Below, piece after piece: positions 28,288 through 37,143 of a DNA stretch of 64,000 bases. Position numbers and translations under genes: made by a program. Below the pieces are notes generated by a model. That model searched no databases, was not told the origin of the DNA, and saw only the letters and a program-made list of their open reading frames with translations. The stretch is from Plantactinospora endophytica (GTDB lineage: Bacteria; Actinomycetota; Actinomycetes; Mycobacteriales; Micromonosporaceae). The DNA lies in contig NZ_BONW01000002.1 in NCBI RefSeq assembly GCF_016862915.1, positions 1-64,000 of the forward strand. The letters run 5' to 3'. Position 1 is the stretch's first letter, and every line of letters begins with the position of its first letter.

Positions 28288-29367
28288 ATGGTGGCAATCG
28301 GCTACGAAGAGATCGTCCGGGTTCCCAAGGCGTTGCTGCACGACCACCTGGACGGCGGGCTGCGCCCGGCGACGATCGTGGAACTGGCCGGAGCGGTGGG
28401 GCACCGGTTACCCACCACCGACCCCGAGGAGCTGGGCCGCTGGTTCGTCGAGGCGGCCGACTCGGGCTCGCTGGAGCGCTACCTGGAGACCTTCGCGCAC
28501 ACCGTGGCGGTGATGCAGACGGTGGAGGGGCTGCGCCGGGTGGCCGCCGAGTGCGCCCTCGACCTGGCCACGGACGGCGTGGTCTACGCCGAGGTCCGGT
28601 TCGCCCCGGAGCAGCACCTGGAGCGGGGCCTCGGTCTCGACGACGTGGTGGAGGCGGTGCTGGCCGGCTTCGCCGAGGGCGCCGCCGAGGCGGCGGCGAT
28701 CGGACACCCGATCCGGATCGGTACGCTGCTGACCGCCATGCGGCACGCCGCCCGGTCGCAGGAGATCGCCGAGCTGGCCGTCCGGCACCGGGACACCGGC
28801 GTGGTCGGCTTCGACATCGCCGGTGCGGAGGCGGGCTTCCCGCCCACCCGGCACCTGGACGCCTTCGAATACCTGCAACGGGAGAACTTCCACTTCACCA
28901 TCCACGCCGGCGAGGCGTTCGGGCTGCCCTCGATCTGGCAGGCGATCCAGTGGTGCGGGGCGGACCGGCTCGGCCACGGGGTACGCATCGTCGACGACAT
29001 CACTCCCGGGGACGCCCGGCCGGTGCTCGGCCGGCTGGCCGCGTACGTCCGGGACAAGCGGATCCCGCTCGAACTGTGCCCGTCGTCCAACGTGCAGACC
29101 GGTGCGGCGCCGTCGATCGCGGAGCATCCCATCGGGCTGCTGCGCGACCTGCGGTTCCGGGCCACGGTCAACACCGACAACCGGCTGATGAGCGGTACCT
29201 CGATGTCCCGGGAGATGGCGCTGCTGGTCGAGGCGTTCGGCTACGGGTACGCGGAGTTGCAGTGGTTCACCATCAACGCGATGAAGAGTGCCTTCATCCC
29301 GTTCGACGAGCGGCTCGCCATCATCAACGAAGTGATCAAGCCGGCGTACGCGAAGCTGCTCTCCTGA
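28288..29367 (+). CDS. add: Adenosine deaminase
   Basis: 359 aa. Hydrolyses adenosine/deoxyadenosine to inosine forms. Zinc ligands are in HDHLDGG near residue 18; the catalytic Glu is in [10 protein letters not shown] near 210; LCPSSNVQT and NTDNRLMSG supply the remaining active-site residues. It completes a nucleoside uptake-and-salvage group with the BMP transporter, cdd and deoA, though it has its own promoter region. Confidence 0.96.
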   Translation: MVAIGYEEIVRVPKALLHDHLDGGLRPATIVELAGAVGHRLPTTDPEELGRWFVEAADSGSLERYLETFAHTVAVMQTVEGLRRVAAECALDLATDGVVYAEVRFAPEQHLERGLGLDDVVEAVLAGFAEGAAEAAAIGHPIRIGTLLTAMRHAARSQEIAELAVRHRDTGVVGFDIAGAEAGFPPTRHLDAFEYLQRENFHFTIHAGEAFGLPSIWQAIQWCGADRLGHGVRIVDDITPGDARPVLGRLAAYVRDKRIPLELCPSSNVQTGAAPSIAEHPIGLLRDLRFRATVNTDNRLMSGTSMSREMALLVEAFGYGYAELQWFTINAMKSAFIPFDERLAIINEVIKPAYAKLLS

Positions 29368-29950
29368 CGGTTACCCGACTCCGGCGGATGTCCGGATGAG
29401 ACACCGGGCGGCCGGCATGTCGCACGATTTCCGGCACGCTATCTCTTTCGGCAGCGAAAACTGCCGGGCCGGCCCAGTCGGGATGTCCGGCCGGCCATTC
29501 GATGGTCCGCACGGATCGCGTAATCCGGCACTTCGACCTTGCCGTACCGGACCGGTCGGGCAATGGTTCTCTCCGCTGTGCGAGTGCCAGGCTCGTGGGT
29601 GACACCGGAGCCGGACGCAGCCACCCGACGCGAGGGCGTAGGGTTTCCCCGTGCCGGTAACGTTCGATACGTTGCGGTGCGGGTCCCGGGTACGGGCCGA
29701 CCAGCGAACGTCCATCTGGACGGTCGATGGCAGTAGAGCATGGACGGGATGCGTGACTACCCTGGGTGACGCCAGAAAGACAGAATGCTGTCAAATCGCG
29801 GGGACATCCCGATGCGCTTCCAGTCGGTGACAACCTGGGCTTTCTCTTTGAGTTGCGGCGTGATGGAATCTCGGAGGTCCGACCCGCCCGGGTCGGTCGA
29901 TCAGCGGTGCCCTGGGCCATTGGCCGGGCACTGGATGGGAAGGCGGTGAC
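29368..29950. other. 583-bp gap upstream of the conservon
   Basis: No reading frame here has the codon bias of the neighbours. GC content is visibly lower than in flanking genes. A small hairpin (CGGCAG/CTGCCG, 29449-29466) may end the add transcript. The rest probably holds the conservon promoter and leader; I could not fix a promoter. Confidence 0.5.
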
Positions 29951-32900
29951 GTGAGCAAGCGGCCGAAGACATCAAGCCCGATCCTGTCGCGTCTCCGCTG
30001 GCCGGTCGCCGGCCGGCTGCGCGACATGCCGATCTGGTCGAAGCTGGGTCTTATCATGATCGCGCCGACCATCGCGGTCGTCGTGGTCGGTACGACAAGC
30101 ATCGTCGACCACATGGAGACGTTGGACGACGCGAACCGGGCGCACAACCTGGCGACGCTCGCCCAGACCTCCGGCAAACTCGTGCACGACCTGCAGGACG
30201 AGCGGGCGGGCGCGGTCCTGCTGCTCGGCTCGCGGAACGAGGCCGCGAAGAAGACGAACCGCGACGCCTACAGCAAGGTGCACCCCGAGGTCGACAAGGC
30301 CAAGGGGCCGTATTCCGAGCGCCGGGCGCAGCTCGACGAGCTGCCGGCCAACTTCGACGCGCTGCTCGGCCAGATCGACCAGGGCCTGGCCGACCTGCCG
30401 GGGATCCGCAGCCAGGTCATCAACTCCAAGCTCAAGCTGACCGACGCGGCACAGTCGTACGAGGGTCTGATCAACGACCTGCTGAACATCCGGGACCTCG
30501 CCTCGCAGCTCGCCGGCGATTCCTCGCTGAGCGACCGGATGCGGGCCGCCGCCGCCAACGCGCGCGGCAAGGAGTTCCTGTCGATGCGCCGGGTCGTGGT
30601 GCACCGCGCCCTGATCGACGGTCGGCTGACCGCCGCGTTGCAGACCGACTACATCGCCACCGAGACCGGTCAGCAGCAGGCGTTGCAGACGTTCAAGGCG
30701 ATCGCCACCGGTCCCGAGTCCGCTTTCTACGACGAGACGGTCACCGGCGCCGACGTGCGTGAGGTCGACAGCTACGGCGGCTGGATCCGGGGTCGGACCG
30801 ACGAGGGCATGGCAGACGCCCCGTTCGACGCCGAGGACTGGGACTCCGCCATGGTCGGCAACGCCGGGCTGATCCGCGCGGTGGAGGGCCGGCTCGACGC
30901 CGACGTGCTGACCGAGGCCAGTGCGCTCCGCGACGACGTGCAGCGGCAGGTCTTCCTGGAGACCGGTCTGCTGCTGAGCATGCTGCTGCTGGCGGTGCTC
31001 TTCGCGTACCTGGTCGCCCGCTCGATGGCCCGCTCGCTGCGCGAGCTGCGGCACGGCGCGCTCTCCATCGCCCAGTACGGCCTGCCGCACGCGGTGTCCC
31101 GACTGCGTGACCCGCAGGTGACCGCGCAGATGTCGCCCGTACAGGTCGCCAACCAGATCGCCGAACCGCTACCGGTGCGGAGCAAGGACGAGTTCGGCCA
31201 GGTCACCGAGGCGTTCAACGCGGTCCACCTGGAAGCCGTCCGGACCGCCGCCGAACAGGCCGCCCTGCGGGCGTCGGTCGCGACGATGTTCGTCAACCTG
31301 GCCCGCCGTTCGCAGATCCTGGTCGACCGGCTGATCGGCCACCTGGACCGGCTGGAACGGGGCGAGGAGGATCCCGACCGGCTGGCCGAGCTCTTCCAGC
31401 TCGACCACCTGGCCACCCGGATGCGGCGCAACGACGAGAACCTGCTGGTGCTCGCGGGTGCCGACTCGACCCGGGTGCAGCGCGAGCCGGCGGCACTGAT
31501 CGACGTGCTCCGGGCCGCGCAGTCCGAGGTCGAGCACTACACCCGGATCGAGTTCGGCATGGTCGACCGGGATCTCGAGGTCCAGGCCAGCGCCGTCAAC
31601 GACCTGGTGCACCTGGTCGCCGAGCTCTTCGACAACGCCACGGCCTTCTCGCCGCCGGACTCGCAGGTGATGGTGGAGGCCCGCCGGGTGGGTGACCGCG
31701 CCACCCTGTTCGTCGAGGACCGGGGCATCGGCATCACCGCCGAGCAGTTGCAGGACCTCAACGAACGGCTCGCCACGCCACCCGCCGTCGACGTGACCGT
31801 CTCCCGGATGATGGGTCTGGTCGTGGTCGCCCGGCTGGCGTCCCGGCACGGTGTCAAGGTCGAGCTGCGGCCCGGCCCGGACCGGGGCACGGTAGCCGAC
31901 GTCACGCTGCCCACCTCGATGCTGATCCCCCGGGCCCTGTCCGGCCGGACCCAGCAGCCCGGTGGTCTTCCCCCGCTCCCGCCGGAGCCGGCCGCCCGTC
32001 CGGCGCTCGGCGCCCCGCTCGCCCTGGAGAGCGGCCCGGCCACGCCGTCGCCCGCACCGACCTTCGGCGACCGCGACCGCAGCCGGGACGTCTCGCCGCT
32101 CGGCCGGCCGTACGAACCGGCCATGAACGGCGGCGGGCACACCAGCGAGCCGAGCCAGCCCCGGGACATGCCGGCGTGGTCCGACCTGACCGGTGCCCGG
32201 GCCGGCCGCAACGGCAGCGACCCGTTCACGCCGAGGCTGCCCAACGGGCACGACATCGAGCCGCTGCCGCAGCGGCGGGCCACCGAGCAGGACGCGTCGG
32301 GTCTGTCGACCAACGAGACGACGATGTCCGGCTTCATCCCACGGCAGCGTCCGGTGACGCCGGAGCCGCAGCCGAGCGGGCTGACCGCGCTGCCGCCGGT
32401 GTCGGCACCGCCGGTCTCGGCACCGCCGGCCGGGCAGCCGCCGGTCTCCGCGCCGCCGTTCGGCCTGACCTCGCCGCCGCAGGCGCCGCCACCGGCACCG
32501 ATGATGCCTCCGGCAGCGCAGCCGCAGGCCCCGGCGTTCAACGCGCCGCCGGCCTGGCCACCGGTGAACGCGCCGGAGCGCGAGGCCGCCGCGCCACCCG
32601 TTCCGGAGCGGCTGGCCGCGGCGCTGGACATGACCGCCGAACTGCCCCGGATGGCCCGGACGCCCGCCACCGAGGCGTCGGCGAACGTGGAGGCCCGGCC
32701 GAAGTTCGCCGACGAGACCATGGAACTACCGATCTTCCGCGAGTTGGAGTCGGCCTGGTTCCGCACCCGCCGGAAGCCAGAGGAGACCGGCGGTCAGCCC
32801 CAGGGAGCCGGTACGGCTACCCAGACGACCGGCCAGGCCGTCGCGGTGGACACCGCCGTTCCCGACGCGGGCCAGGCCGGAACCGCAGCAACGACAGGCA

Positions 32901-33337
32901 ACGCGGCGGCGCACGGGCCGGGGCCTGGCGGCCAGCAGCCGGCGGGTCGGCCGGTCACCAACGGCACCGGTCGACCGGGTGAGCCGGCAGGCGGTTGGCG
33001 TACGGCTGCGGACGACGGTTGGCGGGCAGCCATGGCGGCTACGACAGCCGCCAGGACGACGGATGTCCAGACGACTCAGACCGGACTGCCCAAGCGGGTA
33101 CCCATGGCGCAGTTGGTGCCCGGGGCCGTGGAGAAGCCGACGACTTCGGTGCAGCGTCGGACGCCGGAGGCGGTACGCGGGTTGCTGTCCGCGTACCACC
33201 GTGGGGTGCAACGTGGCCGCACGCATCCGACGGACGACCAGTCGACCAACCCGGAGGGGACTCCGGCAGGGCAGCAATCCCCGCAGGCCGACGTGGGCCC
33301 CGCGAACGCAAGCGGCCAGAAGGAGCATGAAGGATGA
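29951..33337 (+). CDS. Conservon sensor kinase (CvnA type) with nitrate/sulfonate-sensing domain
   Basis: 1128 aa. One membrane helix at about 32-51, an extracytoplasmic NIT-type sensing domain with [15 protein letters not shown], a second helix at about 336-358, HAMP, then the helical block [14 protein letters not shown] and [20 protein letters not shown] HATPase follows with ELFDNAT (N-box, near 560) and EDRGIGIT (G1, near 587). From about 655 a Pro-rich region of some 270 residues leads to a conserved tail: SAWF (near 934), DDGWRAA, LPKRVP (near 1045), LVPG and YHRGVQRG. In Streptomyces such kinases head conservons and act with CvnB, C and D. GTG start. Its last bases overlap cvnB (ATGA). 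Confidence 0.93.
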   Translation: MSKRPKTSSPILSRLRWPVAGRLRDMPIWSKLGLIMIAPTIAVVVVGTTSIVDHMETLDDANRAHNLATLAQTSGKLVHDLQDERAGAVLLLGSRNEAAKKTNRDAYSKVHPEVDKAKGPYSERRAQLDELPANFDALLGQIDQGLADLPGIRSQVINSKLKLTDAAQSYEGLINDLLNIRDLASQLAGDSSLSDRMRAAAANARGKEFLSMRRVVVHRALIDGRLTAALQTDYIATETGQQQALQTFKAIATGPESAFYDETVTGADVREVDSYGGWIRGRTDEGMADAPFDAEDWDSAMVGNAGLIRAVEGRLDADVLTEASALRDDVQRQVFLETGLLLSMLLLAVLFAYLVARSMARSLRELRHGALSIAQYGLPHAVSRLRDPQVTAQMSPVQVANQIAEPLPVRSKDEFGQVTEAFNAVHLEAVRTAAEQAALRASVATMFVNLARRSQILVDRLIGHLDRLERGEEDPDRLAELFQLDHLATRMRRNDENLLVLAGADSTRVQREPAALIDVLRAAQSEVEHYTRIEFGMVDRDLEVQASAVNDLVHLVAELFDNATAFSPPDSQVMVEARRVGDRATLFVEDRGIGITAEQLQDLNERLATPPAVDVTVSRMMGLVVVARLASRHGVKVELRPGPDRGTVADVTLPTSMLIPRALSGRTQQPGGLPPLPPEPAARPALGAPLALESGPATPSPAPTFGDRDRSRDVSPLGRPYEPAMNGGGHTSEPSQPRDMPAWSDLTGARAGRNGSDPFTPRLPNGHDIEPLPQRRATEQDASGLSTNETTMSGFIPRQRPVTPEPQPSGLTALPPVSAPPVSAPPAGQPPVSAPPFGLTSPPQAPPPAPMMPPAAQPQAPAFNAPPAWPPVNAPEREAAAPPVPERLAAALDMTAELPRMARTPATEASANVEARPKFADETMELPIFRELESAWFRTRRKPEETGGQPQGAGTATQTTGQAVAVDTAVPDAGQAGTAATTGNAAAHGPGPGGQQPAGRPVTNGTGRPGEPAGGWRTAADDGWRAAMAATTAARTTDVQTTQTGLPKRVPMAQLVPGAVEKPTTSVQRRTPEAVRGLLSAYHRGVQRGRTHPTDDQSTNPEGTPAGQQSPQADVGPANASGQKEHEG

Positions 33338-33738
33338 CATCTACGCAGGATCTCGGTTGGCTGTTGGCCAACTTCGCCGATCGTGTGCCCGGCGTCGCCC
33401 ACGCGATTGCCGTCTCCGCGGACGGCCTGCTCCTCGCGTCGTCACGGGACCTTCCGCGCGACCGGGCGGATCAGCTCGCCGCGATCGCGTCCGGCCTGGT
33501 CAGCCTCACACAGGGGGCGGCGCGCTGCTTCGAGGGTGGGGCGGTGTTGCAGACGGTCGTCGAGATGGACAATGGTTTCCTGTTCCTGATGTCCATCTCC
33601 GACGGATCGTCCTTCGCGGTCCTCGCCGCCCGGAGCTGTGACGTCGGGCAGGTGGGTTATGAGATGGCACTGCTCGTCGACCGGGTGGGTGACGCGTTGA
33701 CGCCGCCACCCCGGGCCGCCGCGGGGATGCTGAGCTAG
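33334..33738 (+). CDS. Conservon roadblock/LC7 protein (CvnB type)
   Basis: 134 aa, a single roadblock/LC7 (MglB-like) domain: [34 protein letters not shown] and [19 protein letters not shown]. Such proteins regulate or scaffold small Ras-like GTPases such as the CvnD partner two genes on. The start overlaps the kinase stop by four bases, implying coupled translation. Confidence 0.93.
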   Translation: MTSTQDLGWLLANFADRVPGVAHAIAVSADGLLLASSRDLPRDRADQLAAIASGLVSLTQGAARCFEGGAVLQTVVEMDNGFLFLMSISDGSSFAVLAARSCDVGQVGYEMALLVDRVGDALTPPPRAAAGMLS

Positions 33739-33842
33739 GTGGTACCCGGCCGGTGCGCCTCGCCGGCTGGTGCGACGACAATGGAACAATGACGAACTCC
33801 AGGCTTTGAGTCTCGGGCACGACGAGAAGGGGGTGAACGGCG

Positions 33843-34223
33843 ATGATGGCCGAACGCGACGAGCCGACGGGCGCGCTGGTAAGGCCATACGCCGTTACCC
33901 GTGGTCGTACCAGGCCGAGGCTCGACATCGCGCTGGAGGCGCTCGTCGAGACGACGGTGCGCGGTCGGTCCGCCGGTAACGGCAATGGCGGCCAGGGCCG
34001 GGAGCATCAATACATCGCCGCGCTGTGTGATGGTCGGCTGCAGTCGCTCGCGGAGATCGCGGCGCGGATGCAGTTGCCGCTCGGAGTGGCTCGGGTCCTG
34101 ATCGCCGACATGGCCGCCGATGGCCTGGTGGCGGTGCACGAACCGACAATTCTGGACGACTCAAACGACGCGGTGGGCACTGAACTGCTGGAGAGGGTGC
34201 TGAGTGGACTTCGCAGGCTCTGA
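33843..34223 (+). CDS. Conservon DUF742 protein (CvnC type)
   Basis: 126 aa with a DUF742 winged-helix-like domain: LVRPYAVTRGRTRP, HQYIAALCDGRLQSLAEIAA and LPLGVARVLIADMAADGLVA. The last part resembles a DNA-binding wing, but conservon DUF742 proteins are thought to act in a membrane-associated complex. The start may be either of two adjacent ATGs (33843, 33846), with AAGGGGG upstream. The 3' end overlaps cvnD by 20 bp. Confidence 0.92.
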   Translation: MMAERDEPTGALVRPYAVTRGRTRPRLDIALEALVETTVRGRSAGNGNGGQGREHQYIAALCDGRLQSLAEIAARMQLPLGVARVLIADMAADGLVAVHEPTILDDSNDAVGTELLERVLSGLRRL

Positions 34224-34812
34224 CATGTCGCACCGCCCAACGGCCGGGCGCGTGACATCGGCGAAGATCGTCATCGCCGGTGGCTTTGGCGTCGGCAAGA
34301 CAACACTGGTCGGCTCGGTCTCGGAGATCACGCCGCTGACCACCGAGGCGATCATGACGTCGGCTGGTGTGGGTGTCGATGACACCCGCCAGGTGCCGGG
34401 CAAGACGACCACCACGGTCGCGATGGACTTCGGTCGGATCTCGATCGACCGGGACCTCATCCTTTACCTGTTCGGCACCCCGGGCCAGACGCGGTTCTGG
34501 TTCATGTGGGACGAACTGGTACGGGGCGCGATCGGTGCGGTCGTCCTGGTCGACACCCGTCGGCTGGCCGACTGCTTCGCGGCCATCGACTTCTTCGAGC
34601 ACCGGCGGCTGCCGTACCTCGTGGCGATCAACTGCTTCGACGGTATGCAGTACCACGACCCGCAGGACGTGCGGGACGCGCTGGCGATCTCGAGTGACGT
34701 GCCGGTCGTCGCGTGCGACGCCCGGAACCGGGAGTCGACCAAGCACGTGCTGATCTCGCTGGTCGAGTACGTGCTGACCATGCGGCGCTCGCGCGCCGTC
34801 GCCCCGGCCTGA
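34204..34812 (+). CDS. Conservon GTP-binding protein (CvnD type)
   Basis: 202 aa. P-loop GGFGVGKTT near residue 27, G3 in LFGTPGQTRFWFMWDEL (DxxG replaced by GTPG), and NCFDG in place of the usual NKxD. These variations are typical of the MglA-like CvnD family. It would be the switch of the CvnABCD complex. GTG start inside the 3' end of cvnC. Convergent with the binding-protein gene at 35438. Confidence 0.93.
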   Translation: MDFAGSDMSHRPTAGRVTSAKIVIAGGFGVGKTTLVGSVSEITPLTTEAIMTSAGVGVDDTRQVPGKTTTTVAMDFGRISIDRDLILYLFGTPGQTRFWFMWDELVRGAIGAVVLVDTRRLADCFAAIDFFEHRRLPYLVAINCFDGMQYHDPQDVRDALAISSDVPVVACDARNRESTKHVLISLVEYVLTMRRSRAVAPA

Positions 34813-35437
34813 CCGGCGCGGTACGTCGCCCGTCGGGAGGCCCGGCCGTAGGCCGGTGCCGTCACGCCCGACGCGGTCGCCCGGCCCGCGCCGGGTAGAC
34901 GGCTGCCCGTACTCCGGCGGCGACGGCGCGGTACGCGTGCTGCACCGTCAGCCGAGTCCGCCCGTGCGACGCCACGCCACCGTCTCCATGGCACCGCCCC
35001 CACGGCACCGTCCACTGTCGTGACAGCGGCGGACGGCGACAGGTGTCGGCGCCATCCGCTCCGGCGGTCACCCACCCGGCCCGATCCGCTGCCGTTTGAT
35101 CGGGGGCCAGTCCCGGTCCACGTTCGGCGGCCGGCAGGCCGCATCCCCGCACCGTAGGCCCGTGACGGTTTCCCGGGTCGCAGACGGTGGATCGGACGAC
35201 TCCACATCCCCGGCAGGCCAGTACCGGCGGACCGGCGAAGGTTGTCCAGAGATTCCGTCGACCGGCACGAGCCGGCGCAGCGGCACCAGCCGGCCCGGCA
35301 CAGCGGTACCAGCCGGCACAGTGGACCCGGCGACACCGGCAGACCCGACGACGGGCAGACCCGGCGCCCAGGCAGACGCGACGACACAGGGCAGTGGACC
35401 GGCGCGCGTGGCAAGGCCGGCACAGTGGACCGAGAGG
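34813..35437. other. 625-bp convergent gap with low-complexity repeats
   Basis: No supported gene. A short hairpin CCGGCC-GTA-GGCCGG (34842-34856) may end cvnD. From about 35260 the sequence is built from variants of GCCGGCACAGTGGACC; that 16-mer occurs exactly at 35312-35327 and 35416-35431, 7 bp from the stop of the next gene. Confidence 0.5.
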
Positions 35438-36652
35438 TCAGGAGACCCTGCTCCAGGAGCCGGAGACCACGGTGAAGACCCCGAGCGAGTCCGGCTCCAT
35501 CCCGCCATGCCGGATCGGCGCGAACGAGTACGCCCCGGCGATCCCCTCGGTGATCTGCGTACCCAGGTAGGCGCGCAACCGGCCACGGTCGACGCTCTTG
35601 CCGAGCCGGGCCGCGTTGACGACCAGCCGTAGCGAGTCCGAGGCGTACGGCGCGAAGCCGCTGAACGAGCCGTGCAGGTGGATGTAGCGGTAGATGAAGT
35701 CCCGCCGGTCCAGCCCGGCCGTGGTGGTGTTCGTCAGCGCCGAGCTGCCCAGCGAGCCGGGATGCACGACGTACGCGCCCTCGACCGCCGCCGCGTTCGC
35801 CTCCGACAGGGTGTCCTCGGCGACCGCTCCGGCGTCGAAGAAGATCCGGCCCTCGAAGCCGGTCTGCCGCAGTGCGCGGGCTGCCGTACCGGAGAACGGG
35901 GCGGTTCCCCAGACGACCACCGCCTCGGGGTCGGGGCCGGTCACCTTCCGGGCCGCCGGCCGGAAGTCGGCGTTCTCCTCCTCGGGCAGCCTCGTCACCC
36001 TGACGAGGTCGACGTCCACGGCCCGCAGAGCCGCTGTGAGGGCCCGTACGCCCGAGTCGCCGTGCGCGCCCGCCGCGGCCAGCAGGCCGACCTTTTCGAG
36101 GCCCTGCGAGCGAATCAGCGCAGCCAGCGCCCGTGCCACGTCGCGGGCGTCCGGGGTGAGCTTGAAGATGTACGTCCGTTGCGCCAACGGCACCGTGAGG
36201 TTGTCGGCGGCAGCGTAGGAGATGAACGGCACCTGCTGCTGCTGCGCGATCGGGATGATCGCCAGTGAGGTCTCGGCGAGGCAGCCGCCGACCAGCGCGT
36301 GTACGTTCTCCCGGGTGGCCAGCTCGGTCGCGTGCTGGGCGGCGAGCCGTGGCTCGCTGGCGTTGTCCCGGATCACCAGCCGGAGACTCCGGCGCAGGTT
36401 GCCGACCTGTACGCCGCTCTCGTTGAGCTTGTCAGCCGTGATCTTCAGCGCGCGTTCCTGGAGTACGCCGAGTGCCCGGCCGACGCCGGTGAGTTCGAGA
36501 CTGGCGCCGACGACGAGTTCCCGTGCGCCGGGACCGCTCGGTCCGGAGTTGCCCTCGTCGTTCCGCCCGCAGGCGGCGATCAGGGTGGTGGCCGCCGCCG
36601 CGAGGAGGCCCCGGCGGCTCAGCGTCCACGCCTCGACTGCCGATTCGGCCAT
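35438..36652 (-). CDS. ABC-type amino-acid/urea-like binding lipoprotein next to the conservon
   Basis: 404 aa. The signal region SRRGLLAAAATTLIAAC has a twin Arg-Arg and a lipobox (IAAC), so Tat export with lipid attachment is likely. The mature part is a type 1 periplasmic binding fold of the branched-chain amino acid class: LVVGASLELTGVGRALG, ALVGGCLAETSLAIIPIAQQ and FISYAAADN. No permease or ATPase genes are near, so it may act as a ligand sensor rather than in transport. Its place beside a conservon suggests, without proving, that it informs the NIT-domain kinase. ATG with GGAGG 7 bases upstream. Confidence 0.87.
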   Translation of the reverse strand: MAESAVEAWTLSRRGLLAAAATTLIAACGRNDEGNSGPSGPGARELVVGASLELTGVGRALGVLQERALKITADKLNESGVQVGNLRRSLRLVIRDNASEPRLAAQHATELATRENVHALVGGCLAETSLAIIPIAQQQQVPFISYAAADNLTVPLAQRTYIFKLTPDARDVARALAALIRSQGLEKVGLLAAAGAHGDSGVRALTAALRAVDVDLVRVTRLPEEENADFRPAARKVTGPDPEAVVVWGTAPFSGTAARALRQTGFEGRIFFDAGAVAEDTLSEANAAAVEGAYVVHPGSLGSSALTNTTTAGLDRRDFIYRYIHLHGSFSGFAPYASDSLRLVVNAARLGKSVDRGRLRAYLGTQITEGIAGAYSFAPIRHGGMEPDSLGVFTVVSGSWSRVS

Positions 36653-37143
36653 CGTGCCACCTCCATACGCTGGTCGTAGGTGTCGCCTACGGTCCCGGGG
36701 TATGTTGGCGGCCCCTGCCAGGCGTCGTCAACTCCCGTCAGTGTGGTGAGAAACACCAGGTAGACGTACATCTGAGGCTGATTGGCCAGTCAGCCGACGG
36801 GGTCTGTCCGGACGGACCGCCCGGTCGGTCGACCGGTTGGTCCGGACAGCGCGGAGCGTGTCCAGCCGGCCACGCGCAGCCGCGCCGACCTGCGAGGACA
36901 TTCGACGGACGGTGCGGGCACCAGCCGGCCACCACTCCCGCGATCGTTGCCCCGCGCCGACCGGGCCACGGCACGTAGACGACGACCGTCCACGGCACGT
37001 AGATGAGGACCGGTCCACGGCAGGTAGATCTGGTGGGCACCGGTCCCGGTCGGTCCGCTGATGCGAAGACCCGCACCGGCGCCGCCCGAGGATTCGGACG
37101 GCCGGTGCGGGTCTCGGTGGAAGAGCGCCGCCGGGTCGGTCGG
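36653..37143. other. 491-bp gap with direct and inverted repeats
   Basis: No supported gene. An inverted repeat CTGTCCGGAC/GTCCGGACAG lies at 36804-36813/36840-36849 and encloses CGGTCGACCG. Three consecutive units of 24, 25 and 30 bp starting CCACGGCA occur at 36966, 36990 and 37015. The promoter of the binding-protein gene must lie near 36660-36760. Confidence 0.5.
36966..37044. repeat. 24-30 bp tandem repeat, 3 units
   Basis: Units begin CCACGGCACGTAGACGACGA (36966), CCACGGCACGTAGATGAGGA (36990) and CCACGGCAGGTAGATCTGG (37015), each ending in ACCGT or ACCGGT. Confidence 0.7.

Noticed and set aside
34464-35423. 319-codon minus-strand frame overlapping cvnD
   Set aside because: Its 5' part is low-complexity repeat and its 3' part lies antisense to the GTPase gene.
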